A stretch of DNA of 18,120 nucleotides. It comes from Synergistaceae bacterium (GTDB lineage Bacteria; Synergistota; Synergistia; Synergistales; Aminobacteriaceae). Location of the stretch: assembly GCA_017455085.1 (NCBI GenBank), contig JAFTBT010000045.1, forward strand, positions 1 through 18,120. Reading direction: 5' to 3'. A program made the translations under genes and the position numbers. The notes beneath the pieces were generated by a model, which was given only the letters and a program-made list of their open reading frames with translations, was not told the origin of the DNA and did not search any database. This document shows positions 1 to 6,314 of this stretch, in pieces; the stretch's first letter is position 1, and every line of letters begins with the position of its first letter.

Positions 1-444
1 GGTAGCTTGCTGTGTCGGAGCAGTAGCCATCACAGGCTGAGGGGCTGTCCCCTTCACGAAATGCAGTCTCGCACTCTGGCCACGTCCCGCAAAACTCTGG
101 AACACCGATGCCGCACTCTGAGAGTCTATCCAGATCTTCCCATTTCGCTCAAACGGTGCAGAATACAGCGGAATTATCGCGAACCCCTGCCACGCCGCTC
201 CGGAGTTCAGCATGAATCGTATCTGTGCATTTCCACGAGTCAGCAATAACTCTTCTCCCGTTCTCCGTGCAGAAAACCCGAATATGTCTCCGACCTCCAC
301 CACCGGCACAAACATACGCCCGGATTCTTCGAGAGCCTGCACCGTCCCAATACTGCCAGTCCCGCGATACAGCGTAACATCACCAAAAGCTGCCAATGCC
401 CACATAAGCACCAGCAGCCACGACAGTAATATTTTCCTGCGCAT
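1..444 (-). CDS. Secreted protein with stalk (copper-amine-oxidase-N-like) domain, 3' end missing; possibly a cell-wall amidase
   Basis: An open frame runs from an ATG at 444 to the left edge without a stop, giving 148 codons. Residues 1-21 are a signal peptide: MRRK, a hydrophobic stretch, then a cleavage region around AAFG. After it come the patterns GRMFVPVVEVGDIFGF and GKIWIDSQSAASVF. The alternation of 'GRxFVPV..v...fG', a strand, and a second 'g.i.id..' unit resembles the Cu_amine_oxidN1 stalk fold seen at the front of many secreted amidases and surface proteins. The start lies 4 bp after the cheW stop, so the two genes are co-transcribed. The catalytic part, if there is one, is outside the window. 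An N-acetylmuramoyl-L-alanine amidase is a guess from the domain type, not something visible here. Confidence 0.75.
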   Translation of the reverse strand, partial: MRRKILLSWLLVLMWALAAFGDVTLYRGTGSIGTVQALEESGRMFVPVVEVGDIFGFSARRTGEELLLTRGNAQIRFMLNSGAAWQGFAIIPLYSAPFERNGKIWIDSQSAASVFQSFAGRGQSARLHFVKGTAPQPVMATAPTQQAT

Positions 445-448
445 GAAT

Positions 449-982
449 CTACTCGTTTTCGTCCTGCAAAATCTGATCCAGCTCGAAAAGTCTGGGGATG
501 TCCAGCAGCAGAATCAATCTCTCATCCGCGGGCTTGGCCACCCACAAAACATAACGCCTGTCCACTGCTGACGATAGCTTCGTTGCGGGTTCTAGCTGGG
601 TGTCGTAGATAGTTTTGACCTCGCGCACCGAGTTCACGATCATTCCGAATATGACATCATTTATCGTGATGACTACGATTCTTGCTTCATCAGTGAGGGG
701 AGTTGCGGCCATTCCGGTTTTCATGTGCATATCGAACACAGGCACTATAGTTCCCCTGAGATTAATCACACCGCGTATATACATCGGAGCGTTCGGGACT
801 CTGGTTATGAATGACGGCACACGTACGATCTCGTTCACGATATTCACGTCAACACCGAAATTCTCACGGCCAAGAGTGAATACCAGATTGATATGCTCTT
901 CACCTAACGACTCAACATCAATATCCTTGAAGTCCTGATTAGCAGCGGGCTTTGAAGGATCAAGTTTCTGTACTTCAGCCAA
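449..982 (-). CDS. cheW: CheW-like chemotaxis coupling protein
   Basis: This is a 177-aa protein of the CheW family, the adaptor that couples methyl-accepting chemotaxis receptors to the kinase CheA at the inner membrane. The family signature is clear: LVFTLGRENFGVDVNIVNEIV (about residues 33-53), then the core PMYIRGVINLRGTIVPVFD (about 66-84), then FGMIVNSVREV. The first 30 residues are a polar extension, slightly longer than in a typical CheW of about 150-165 aa. The start is TTG. A GAGAGGT SD lies 8 nt upstream and an in-frame stop sits just before the TTG, so no upstream ATG is possible. No other chemotaxis gene is visible. The tight link to a secreted stalk-domain gene is unusual for cheW. 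A CheV-type receiver domain is absent. Confidence 0.93.
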   Translation of the reverse strand: MAEVQKLDPSKPAANQDFKDIDVESLGEEHINLVFTLGRENFGVDVNIVNEIVRVPSFITRVPNAPMYIRGVINLRGTIVPVFDMHMKTGMAATPLTDEARIVVITINDVIFGMIVNSVREVKTIYDTQLEPATKLSSAVDRRYVLWVAKPADERLILLLDIPRLFELDQILQDENE

Positions 983-1019
983 AGGATTTTACCTCTCTCT
1001 ATTTTGGGATATGAGAATA

Positions 1020-1049
1020 ATATTATCCTCCCTGCCGCAAGATTCACAA
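1020..1049 (-). promoter_or_regulatory. Possible promoter for cheW
   Basis: On the minus strand a TTGTGA (-35, at 1049-1044) is followed after 18 nt by TAATAT (-10, at 1025-1020), about 40 nt upstream of the cheW TTG. The match is moderate, and the spacer overlaps an inverted repeat, so this is only a candidate. Confidence 0.3.
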
Positions 1050-1057
1050 CAGGGAGG
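1027..1057 (-). terminator. Inverted repeat downstream of the ROK kinase, weak terminator
   Basis: CCTCCCTG at 1027-1034 pairs perfectly with CAGGGAGG at 1050-1057 around a 15-nt loop. It lies 30 nt past the ROK kinase stop. Read on the minus strand, an AT-rich run without a true T tract follows. It could end the pts transcript inefficiently or regulate read-through into cheW. Confidence 0.35.
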
Positions 1058-1087
1058 CATTGAATAACGTTTGCTCTGTTCTGTGAG

Positions 1088-1990
1088 CTACTCTTCTGCT
1101 GCGGCCATCTCTGCGAGTTTCAGAGCACCCATAATGCCCTGATTGCCGTTCAGTGCCGCCGGAACTATGTACGCGTTGATGTTGCGGAGTTCCTTCGTGT
1201 CGATATAGCCGTTGATGTACTCAAGCACATACTTGCGAATCATCGGGAAAAGCTGCGACTGTCCCATGACTCCCCCGCCGAGAATAATCTTCTGCGGACT
1301 CAGTGTGTAGATGATTGACGTCAAGGCCTGAGCGATATACTTCGCCTCAAGCTCCCAGACTTCGGGCATCTCGCGTAACTCCTTGCCGGGTTTCCCCCAA
1401 CGATCCTGAATTGCTGGTCCGCATGCCATACCCTCAAAGCATGCTCCGTGATTCGGGCAGTGTCCGGCGTATTCGTCTCCGGGTACTGGAGCCATCTTGA
1501 TGTGTCCGGCTTCGGGGTGAAGCATTCCGTGAATCAGGCTGCCTCCGCTCATCGCGCCCATGCCGATACCTGTGCCGATCGTGAAGTACACAGCATCAGT
1601 GAGTCCCTGAGCGCATCCCCATGTAGCTTCGCCCAAAAGTGAGCCGTTTACGTCCGTGTCGAACCCCACAGGAATATCACCGAGTGCGTCCTTGAGGCAC
1701 TTCACCATCGGGAAATTTCGCCATGGGATTTTTGGTGTGTAGAGAATATTTCCGTAGGTCTTCGAGTTTTTCCGAACGTCTACCGGTCCGAAACATGCTA
1801 CACCGATAGCCTGAATCTTCTCTTCGCCTTCAGGTACATCAAGTTTTGCCTTGAAGTACTCGACAATCTGGGGCATAGTTTCTTCAGGTGTCTGCGTAGG
1901 AATCGAAACCTGATCTAGAATCTGTCCTTCTTCGTTGCCGACAGCACATATCATTTTAGTGCCGCCAGCTTCTAATGCTCCATATAACAT
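1088..1990 (-). CDS. ROK-family sugar kinase, fructokinase/glucokinase-like
   Basis: This 300-aa protein belongs to the ROK family and phosphorylates a free hexose with ATP in the cytoplasm. Visible motifs are the N-terminal phosphate loop EAGGTK (residues 7-12), the catalytic region GFDTDVNG with probable base Asp113, GTGIGMG (139-145), and HPEAGH (158-163). The last is followed by a Cys/His cluster giving a zinc site from His163, Cys178, His181 and Cys184. This arrangement, GHxxM..GDxxxGxCPxHGxCxEGxxxG, is the one found in the bacterial ROK fructokinases (YdhR/GmuE type), so fructose or mannose is a likely substrate, but specificity cannot be read from sequence alone. Its ATG directly abuts the ptsI stop codon. 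A GGGAGG 12 nt upstream, inside ptsI, is the likely SD. It is the last gene of the ptsH-ptsI operon. Confidence 0.9.
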   Translation of the reverse strand: MLYGALEAGGTKMICAVGNEEGQILDQVSIPTQTPEETMPQIVEYFKAKLDVPEGEEKIQAIGVACFGPVDVRKNSKTYGNILYTPKIPWRNFPMVKCLKDALGDIPVGFDTDVNGSLLGEATWGCAQGLTDAVYFTIGTGIGMGAMSGGSLIHGMLHPEAGHIKMAPVPGDEYAGHCPNHGACFEGMACGPAIQDRWGKPGKELREMPEVWELEAKYIAQALTSIIYTLSPQKIILGGGVMGQSQLFPMIRKYVLEYINGYIDTKELRNINAYIVPAALNGNQGIMGALKLAEMAAAEE

Positions 1991-3805
1991 TTATCCGAAT
2001 AACCTCCCAAAAAATCCCTTCTGCTTGGGTTTAGGCTCTTCTGCCTTCGCTTCCGGTGCAGGTGCTGCTGGTTTTGGTGCAGGAGCTTCTGCTTTTGGTG
2101 CGGGTGCAGGTGCTGCCGGTTTTGGAGCTTCTGCCTTCACTTCCGGTGCAGGTGCTTCCGGCTTCGGGGATTCTGTCTTGAATTTCGACAGGTCTACGTT
2201 CCTGACGTTGCCTCTGAGCGGAAGAATGCTCTTCGGATTCACGGAGAGTTCATCGACTCCCCACTTCAGGAAATCTTCTGTCAATGTCGGGTCAGCTCCG
2301 AGTTCGCCGCAGATTCCGACCCAAGTGTTATGTCTGTGGCCTGCCTCGATGGTCTCACGTATGAGTCTCAGCACAGCGGGGTGGTGCGTGTCAGAGAATC
2401 TCTCAAGGTTCGCGCTCTGCCTGTCGATTGCGCAGGTGTACTGTGTGAGGTCGTTAGTGCCGAGCGAGAAGAAATCTACCTCCTGTGCAAGTTCATCAGC
2501 GCAAAGTGCTGCTGCTGGAGTCTCGATCATGATTCCGATCTCGATGTGTTCGCCCATAGCTTTACCTTCGGCCTTGAGTTCCTGCTTGCACTCCTCCAGA
2601 ATCTCCTTGCACTCCTGAACTTCCCAGCGAGAAATTATCATCGGGAACATGATTCCGAGTTTGCCGAATGCTGAAGCTCTGAGCAGAGCGCGTAACTGTT
2701 TCTTGAAGAAGTCTCTGCGGTTGAGGCAGATTCTCACGGCGCGGAAGCCTAACGCGGGATTCTCTTCCTTGTCGAGCTTCATGTAGTCGATGGTCTTATC
2801 CGCACCGATGTCGCACGTACGAATGATCACGAGTCTCGGAGCGAGTCCCTCAAGGACTTTCTTGTAGGCCGCAAACTGTTCGTCCTCTGTGGGTTCTTCC
2901 TTGCTGTTGAGGTACACAAATTCAGACCTGAAGAGACCGACACCCTCCGCGTCATTCTCAAGCACTGCCTGAATATCCTTCGGGCCGCCGATGTTCGCAT
3001 AGAGTCTGACGCTCTGGCCGTCCTTTGTGACGCTGGGCTGACCCTTGAGGAGCTGCAACTTTGCTTCACGTGCTTTGTCTTCTGCCTGCTTCGCGGAAAG
3101 CTCATCGATCAAATATTGGTCAGGCTCAATGTATATGCATGAGTTGTACCCGTCAAGAATGGCAAATTTCCCGTCGCACTCGTCAGGAATATCGTGGCAC
3201 TGAATAATCGTCGGCCAGTTCATGGAGCGGGCGAGAATAGCTGTGTGGCTGTTAGAGCTTCCCATGCGGGTAACGAGTCCGAGCAGTAGTGACTTGTCGA
3301 GCTTTACGGTCTCTGACGGAGCGAGATCCTCAGCAACGAGAATTGCGGGTTCAGTGCCCTGCATATTGGCGGTGTCTGCGCCGAAAAGCACATCAAGCAT
3401 CGAGTTCTTGAGGTCGATAACGTCAGCACTCCTTGCCTTGAAGTACTCATCATCCATCTCGCTGAACATTTTTGCTGCTGCGTCAAAGCCCTCACGTACG
3501 GCGTACTCTGCTGTGTGGCCTTCGCTGATGAACTCCTTGCACGAGTCGTTGAGGTCTTCGTCGTCGAGCATCATTGCGTGAGCCTCAAAGATTCCGGCGG
3601 TATCTTTGTGTCCGGCCTTCATCTCTTTCTCGTAGAGTGCATTTTGTTCAGCCTGAACCTTTGCGATTGCGTCCTCGTAGCGTGCAACCTCTGCGGCGAT
3701 GTCGCTGACGAGTCCCTCGCTGATCTCGTAGACGGCGGGCTTATAGACCTTGATTTTGCCTATAGCTATGCCGTTTACGATCTTGATACCTTTGAAGGTC
3801 TGCAT
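1991..3805 (-). CDS. ptsI: PTS enzyme I (phosphoenolpyruvate-protein phosphotransferase) with extra C-terminal tail
   Basis: Enzyme I takes phosphate from PEP onto a histidine and passes it to HPr. The protein has 604 aa, against about 570 usual. Visible elements in order: N-terminal HPr-binding helices (about 30-140); the active-site loop MGSSNSHTAILAR with phospho-acceptor His187 (E. coli His189); and the PEP-binding barrel with VGLFRSEF, NPALGFRAVR, IGIMIETP and SLGTNDLTQY. The catalytic Cys499 lies in GICGELGADP (E. coli Cys502). All catalytic residues are present. The canonical protein ends near residue 545. Beyond it are about 50 residues made only of Pro, Ala, Glu, Lys and Val, then KQKGFFGRLFG. 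The gene starts 3 bp after the ptsH stop, and its stop touches the ROK kinase start. No EII component is visible, so sugar transport through this relay is not shown here. Confidence 0.96.
   Translation of the reverse strand: MQTFKGIKIVNGIAIGKIKVYKPAVYEISEGLVSDIAAEVARYEDAIAKVQAEQNALYEKEMKAGHKDTAGIFEAHAMMLDDEDLNDSCKEFISEGHTAEYAVREGFDAAAKMFSEMDDEYFKARSADVIDLKNSMLDVLFGADTANMQGTEPAILVAEDLAPSETVKLDKSLLLGLVTRMGSSNSHTAILARSMNWPTIIQCHDIPDECDGKFAILDGYNSCIYIEPDQYLIDELSAKQAEDKAREAKLQLLKGQPSVTKDGQSVRLYANIGGPKDIQAVLENDAEGVGLFRSEFVYLNSKEEPTEDEQFAAYKKVLEGLAPRLVIIRTCDIGADKTIDYMKLDKEENPALGFRAVRICLNRRDFFKKQLRALLRASAFGKLGIMFPMIISRWEVQECKEILEECKQELKAEGKAMGEHIEIGIMIETPAAALCADELAQEVDFFSLGTNDLTQYTCAIDRQSANLERFSDTHHPAVLRLIRETIEAGHRHNTWVGICGELGADPTLTEDFLKWGVDELSVNPKSILPLRGNVRNVDLSKFKTESPKPEAPAPEVKAEAPKPAAPAPAPKAEAPAPKPAAPAPEAKAEEPKPKQKGFFGRLFG
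2021..2170 (-). repeat. Low-complexity coding repeat for the Pro/Ala-rich tail of enzyme I
   Basis: This stretch encodes about residues 546-595 of PtsI, an alternation of PAPAP, KAEAP and KPAAP units. At DNA level a unit of about 23 bp beginning GGTGCAGGTGCTGC recurs 48 bp apart (near 2055 and 2103). The repeats could allow the tail to grow or shrink by slippage. Confidence 0.7.
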
Positions 3806-3808
3806 GTG

Positions 3809-4066
3809 CTAGAAATTCTCCTTCATGAACTTCTCAAGGGCTGCTGCACAGGCCTCTTCGTCTTCGCCCTCGATCTGGATGGTAACTTCATCTCCCTGCT
3901 TGATGCCCATTCCCATCAGCTTCATGAGGGCGGTGGCTTTGGCGGATTTGTCGCCCTTGATGAACGTTGCGGTGCTCTTGAAGTTCTTGGCCTCTTTGAC
4001 GAGAAGCCCTGCCGGACGCGCGTGAATACCTACTGGGTCGGTGATGACATACTTGAATTCCTTCAT
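3809..4066 (-). CDS. ptsH: Phosphocarrier protein HPr
   Basis: At 85 aa this has standard HPr length. It accepts phosphate from enzyme I on His15 in GIHARPAG (residues 13-20) and passes it on. The second HPr hallmark, the helix around position 46, reads KATALMKLMGMG. Aligned on the flanking KSAK and GIKQGD, residue 46 is Ala instead of the Ser that HPr kinase modifies in Firmicutes, so Ser46-type regulation is not expected. It is the first gene of the ptsH-ptsI-ROK operon. An AAAGGA lies about 12 nt before the ATG, and the promoter at 4148-4176 is about 80 nt upstream. Without EII genes nearby it may serve a remote permease or a regulatory (nitrogen-type) relay. Confidence 0.96.
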   Translation of the reverse strand: MKEFKYVITDPVGIHARPAGLLVKEAKNFKSTATFIKGDKSAKATALMKLMGMGIKQGDEVTIQIEGEDEEACAAALEKFMKENF

Positions 4067-4147
4067 AAATGCCTACATCCTTTCATGATGATAGTGTAGA
4101 AACAAAGCTGTCCATAAAATAAAATGGTTTGGAGTTGAGCAAATTAT

Positions 4148-4176
4148 AATATATATTTCGAAATTCGCGGTGTGAA
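4148..4176 (-). promoter_or_regulatory. Promoter of the ptsH-ptsI-ROK operon
   Basis: On the minus strand TTCACA (4176-4171) and TATATT (4153-4148) are separated by exactly 17 nt. Each matches the sigma-70 consensus at five of six positions. A 10-bp palindrome, ATTTCGAAAT at 4155-4164, lies in the spacer and could be an operator. The predicted leader is about 75 nt. Confidence 0.65.
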
Positions 4177-4187
4177 AAATTTCAGGC

Positions 4188-4216
4188 TTGACGCAAAATA
4201 ATCAGTCGTGTAAAAT
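4188..4216 (+). promoter_or_regulatory. Promoter of the tRNA(CAT) gene
   Basis: TTGACG at 4188-4193, a 17-nt spacer, and TAAAAT at 4211-4216 give a strong sigma-70 promoter about 18 nt before the tRNA. It is divergent from the ptsH promoter. Confidence 0.75.
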
Positions 4217-4233
4217 TCTCAGAGTTTTTTGCC

Positions 4234-4310
4234 GGGCCCATAGCTCAAGTGGTCAGAGCCACCGGCTCATAACCGGAAGGTTCCTGGTTCGAGTCCAGGT
4301 GGGCCCACCA
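4234..4310 (+). tRNA. tRNA with CAT anticodon (elongator Met, or Ile2 if lysidine-modified)
   Basis: This 77-nt cloverleaf includes an encoded CCA. The acceptor stem GGGCCCA/TGGGCCC and T stem CCTGG/CCAGG pair perfectly, and the D arm is GCTC/GAGC. The anticodon loop CTCATAA holds CAT at 4268-4270. The acceptor is fully paired at 1-72 and the anticodon stem lacks the three G-C pairs of initiator tRNA, so it is not the initiator. C4-G69 and C5-G68 are also found in E. coli tRNA-Ile2, where they help TilS recognition, so Met and Ile2 cannot be separated by eye. The outermost anticodon-stem pair (27-43) is A-A, a mismatch. Confidence 0.95.
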
Positions 4311-4351
4311 AGAAATCAACCCACACCATAACCCAAACCATGACATTATGG

Positions 4352-4381
4352 GGTCTCTCATAAAACGGGAGACCTTTTTTT
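4352..4381 (+). terminator. Rho-independent terminator after the tRNA
   Basis: GGTCTCTC at 4352-4359 pairs with GGGAGACC at 4367-4374 (one G-T pair) around a 7-nt loop, followed by seven T. It ends the single-gene tRNA transcript. Confidence 0.85.
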
Positions 4382-4385
4382 GTGA

Positions 4386-4415
4386 GTGAATATATTGTGT
4401 GTGAATATATCGTGT
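4386..4415. repeat. Tandem 15-bp duplication
   Basis: GTGAATATATTGTGT is followed directly by GTGAATATATCGTGT, two 15-bp units with one difference. It lies between the tRNA terminator and the ABC transporter genes. The rest of the gap to 4526 shows no convincing promoter. Confidence 0.8.
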
Positions 4416-4526
4416 GTGTACATTAATCCGCTATCAGGTGTTCTTTACAACGTAGGGGATATCACGAATTTTCTCAATCCCTGCTAAACTATACCAATCC
4501 CATTTTATACGGAGGCAATATTTTTC

Positions 4527-5213
4527 ATGAGTCTTGATCAGATTCTTTACAGGATACTCATTCAGGGCGGCTCTTACTTGACCATCCTGAAGGGTCTCCG
4601 CGCTACAGTGGATATATCTGTGTATTCACTGCTCTTCGGTACGCTCTTGGGTGCCCTAGTCTGCGCACTCAGAATGTCCAAAATCAGCCTGCTGAGATTC
4701 TTCGCCACTATCTACATCGTCATACTCAGAGGCTCACCCGTCCTAATGCTCCTCATGCTGATGTACTACGGAGTCTTCGCCCGCTCTCCCCTTGAGGCAA
4801 ACACCATCGCGATAATCACCTTTTCCCTCAACACCGCAGCACATGTTGCAGAACTCCTCAGAGCATCCATCAGTGCAACAGACTTCGGCCAAGTCGAAGC
4901 AGCACGTACTCTCGGCTTCTCCGCATGGCAGGCCTTCAGGCTCGTGACTCTCCCGCAGGTCGTCAGAATCGCCAAACCCGTCTACCAGTCCACTACTGTG
5001 AATCTCATCCAGTGGACCAGCGTTGTCGGCTACGTCTCGATAACTGACCTCACCAGAGTCATCAACAACATAGCTTCACGCACAATGCAGCCCATGATCA
5101 CAATCATCATCGGAATGCTGATATACCTCGCACTCGCGTATATAGTTCACGGAATTTTCGCGCTGTCTGACTGGTTTGCACATAAAGCTGAAAGAAAGGA
5201 GGCCGCAGCATGA
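4527..5213 (+). CDS. Polar amino-acid ABC transporter permease (His/Glu/Gln/Arg family)
   Basis: This 228-aa integral membrane protein forms the channel of an amino-acid importer. The first 20 residues are typical of the HisMQ/GlnP family. About five hydrophobic helices follow: near 30-48, 57-80, 95-110, 150-175 and 190-215. The conserved EAA loop that docks onto the ATPase is EAARTLGFSAWQAFRLVTLP (about 133-152). A GGAGG lies 11 nt before the ATG. The stop overlaps the start of the ATPase gene (ATGA), so the two are translationally coupled. No periplasmic binding protein is encoded next to them, so the solute specificity cannot be inferred and the binding protein must lie elsewhere. With one permease gene, a homodimeric channel is expected. 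Confidence 0.93.
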   Translation: MSLDQILYRILIQGGSYLTILKGLRATVDISVYSLLFGTLLGALVCALRMSKISLLRFFATIYIVILRGSPVLMLLMLMYYGVFARSPLEANTIAIITFSLNTAAHVAELLRASISATDFGQVEAARTLGFSAWQAFRLVTLPQVVRIAKPVYQSTTVNLIQWTSVVGYVSITDLTRVINNIASRTMQPMITIIIGMLIYLALAYIVHGIFALSDWFAHKAERKEAAA

Positions 5214-6310
5214 GTCTTATCGAGGTTAAGGGATTATACAAGTCATTCGGGAATCTGGAGGTCCTCCAGAATGTGAATCTCTCCGTTGAGGAAGGAGAAA
5301 AGATCGCCATCATCGGAGGGTCAGGCTGCGGAAAAAGTGTGTTTCTGCGTTCGCTGGAGCTGCTGGAAGTTCCGGACTATGGGCAGATTTTCATAGACGA
5401 CGAAGAAATCACAGCAAGACATGCCGACGTCAACAAGATACGCCGAAAAATGGGCATGGTCTATCAGAAATTCTATTTGTTCTCGCACATGAACGTCATG
5501 GATAACTTGTGCCTTGCTCCGGTGAAACTCGCAGGGATGTCCAGAAAAGAAGCTGAAGATCACGCTATGGATTGGCTCTCAAAAGTCGGACTCACATCCA
5601 AAGCTAATTCCATGCCCGCAAATCTCTCAGGAGGACAGCAGCAGAGAATCGCTATATGCAGAAGCCTCATGATGAATCCCAAAGTGTTATTGTTCGATGA
5701 GCCGACTAGCGCGCTTGACCCCACAATGGTTGGTGAAGTCCTCGCTATGATCCGTATGCTCACAAAGCACAACATGACCATGCTTATCGTGACGCACGAG
5801 ATGAACTTTGCGCGTGAAGTTGCGGACAGAGTATTATTCTTTGCGGACAAGGGCATTTACGAGCAGGGGACACCCAAAGAGATTTTTGACAACCCCAAAG
5901 GCGAAAAGACTATAGCATTCATCCGGAAGCTGAAATATTTCGGATATGAAGTTACTGACCGGAATTTTGACCTGCTGGAGATGCAGGGAGGCATCAGGAA
6001 TTTTGCGGAGAAGTATGGGCTTGGTTCACGGCTTGCGTACAGGCTGGAGCTGTGCAGTGATGAGCTGATACACGAGATGATTGCAGGATGTTACACGAAG
6101 AATACACCTGTGAAGATAAATCTGGAAATCTCGTACTCTGAGGCGGACGGCTCTACAGTGATAAACCTCACCAGCGGCGGAAAGAAGTTCAACCCGTTCA
6201 AAGTTGATGATGATGATGTGCATTTGGGTGTGTCGATGCTGAAGAACACCGCGAAGAAAATCGTGCATAATTTTGTTGACGGACTCAACAGCATAGATAT
6301 CACCCTATAG
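5210..6310 (+). CDS. Amino-acid ABC transporter ATP-binding protein with extra C-terminal GHKL/RsbW-like domain
   Basis: Residues 1-240 are a complete ABC ATPase that powers the upstream permease: Walker A GGSGCGKS (36-43), Q-loop region VYQKFYLF, signature LSGGQQQR (139-146), Walker B LLFDEP (160-165), and the H-loop His196 in VTHEM. Family members usually stop near 240-250 aa, but this one has 366. The extra 115 residues read like a small histidine-kinase-type ATPase of anti-sigma factors: FAEKYGLGSRLAYRLELCSD, then DELIHEMI where the N box would be, then GGKKFNP where the DxGxPFxP motif would be, and a final G-x-x-M-L-K-N helix and strand. The N-box Asn and the G1 Asp are both replaced (by Glu and Ser), so it probably does not bind ATP and may act as a regulatory or dimerisation domain. 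The domain call is by pattern and uncertain. The ABC call is firm. Confidence 0.94.
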   Translation: MSLIEVKGLYKSFGNLEVLQNVNLSVEEGEKIAIIGGSGCGKSVFLRSLELLEVPDYGQIFIDDEEITARHADVNKIRRKMGMVYQKFYLFSHMNVMDNLCLAPVKLAGMSRKEAEDHAMDWLSKVGLTSKANSMPANLSGGQQQRIAICRSLMMNPKVLLFDEPTSALDPTMVGEVLAMIRMLTKHNMTMLIVTHEMNFAREVADRVLFFADKGIYEQGTPKEIFDNPKGEKTIAFIRKLKYFGYEVTDRNFDLLEMQGGIRNFAEKYGLGSRLAYRLELCSDELIHEMIAGCYTKNTPVKINLEISYSEADGSTVINLTSGGKKFNPFKVDDDDVHLGVSMLKNTAKKIVHNFVDGLNSIDITL

Positions 6311-6314
6311 GCGC

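Noticed and set aside
1..571. Plus-strand frames in the first 570 bases
   Set aside because: The minus strand has a signal peptide, a stalk-domain pattern and cheW. The plus-strand frames show no motif or SD.
1935..2618. Plus-strand frame of 227 codons, Gly/Ala/Ser-rich
   Set aside because: It is antisense to ptsI and its composition is only the mirror of the Pro/Ala-rich tail. There is no SD or promoter.
3515..4099. Plus-strand frame of 194 codons
   Set aside because: It lies antisense over ptsI and ptsH, whose catalytic motifs are unambiguous.
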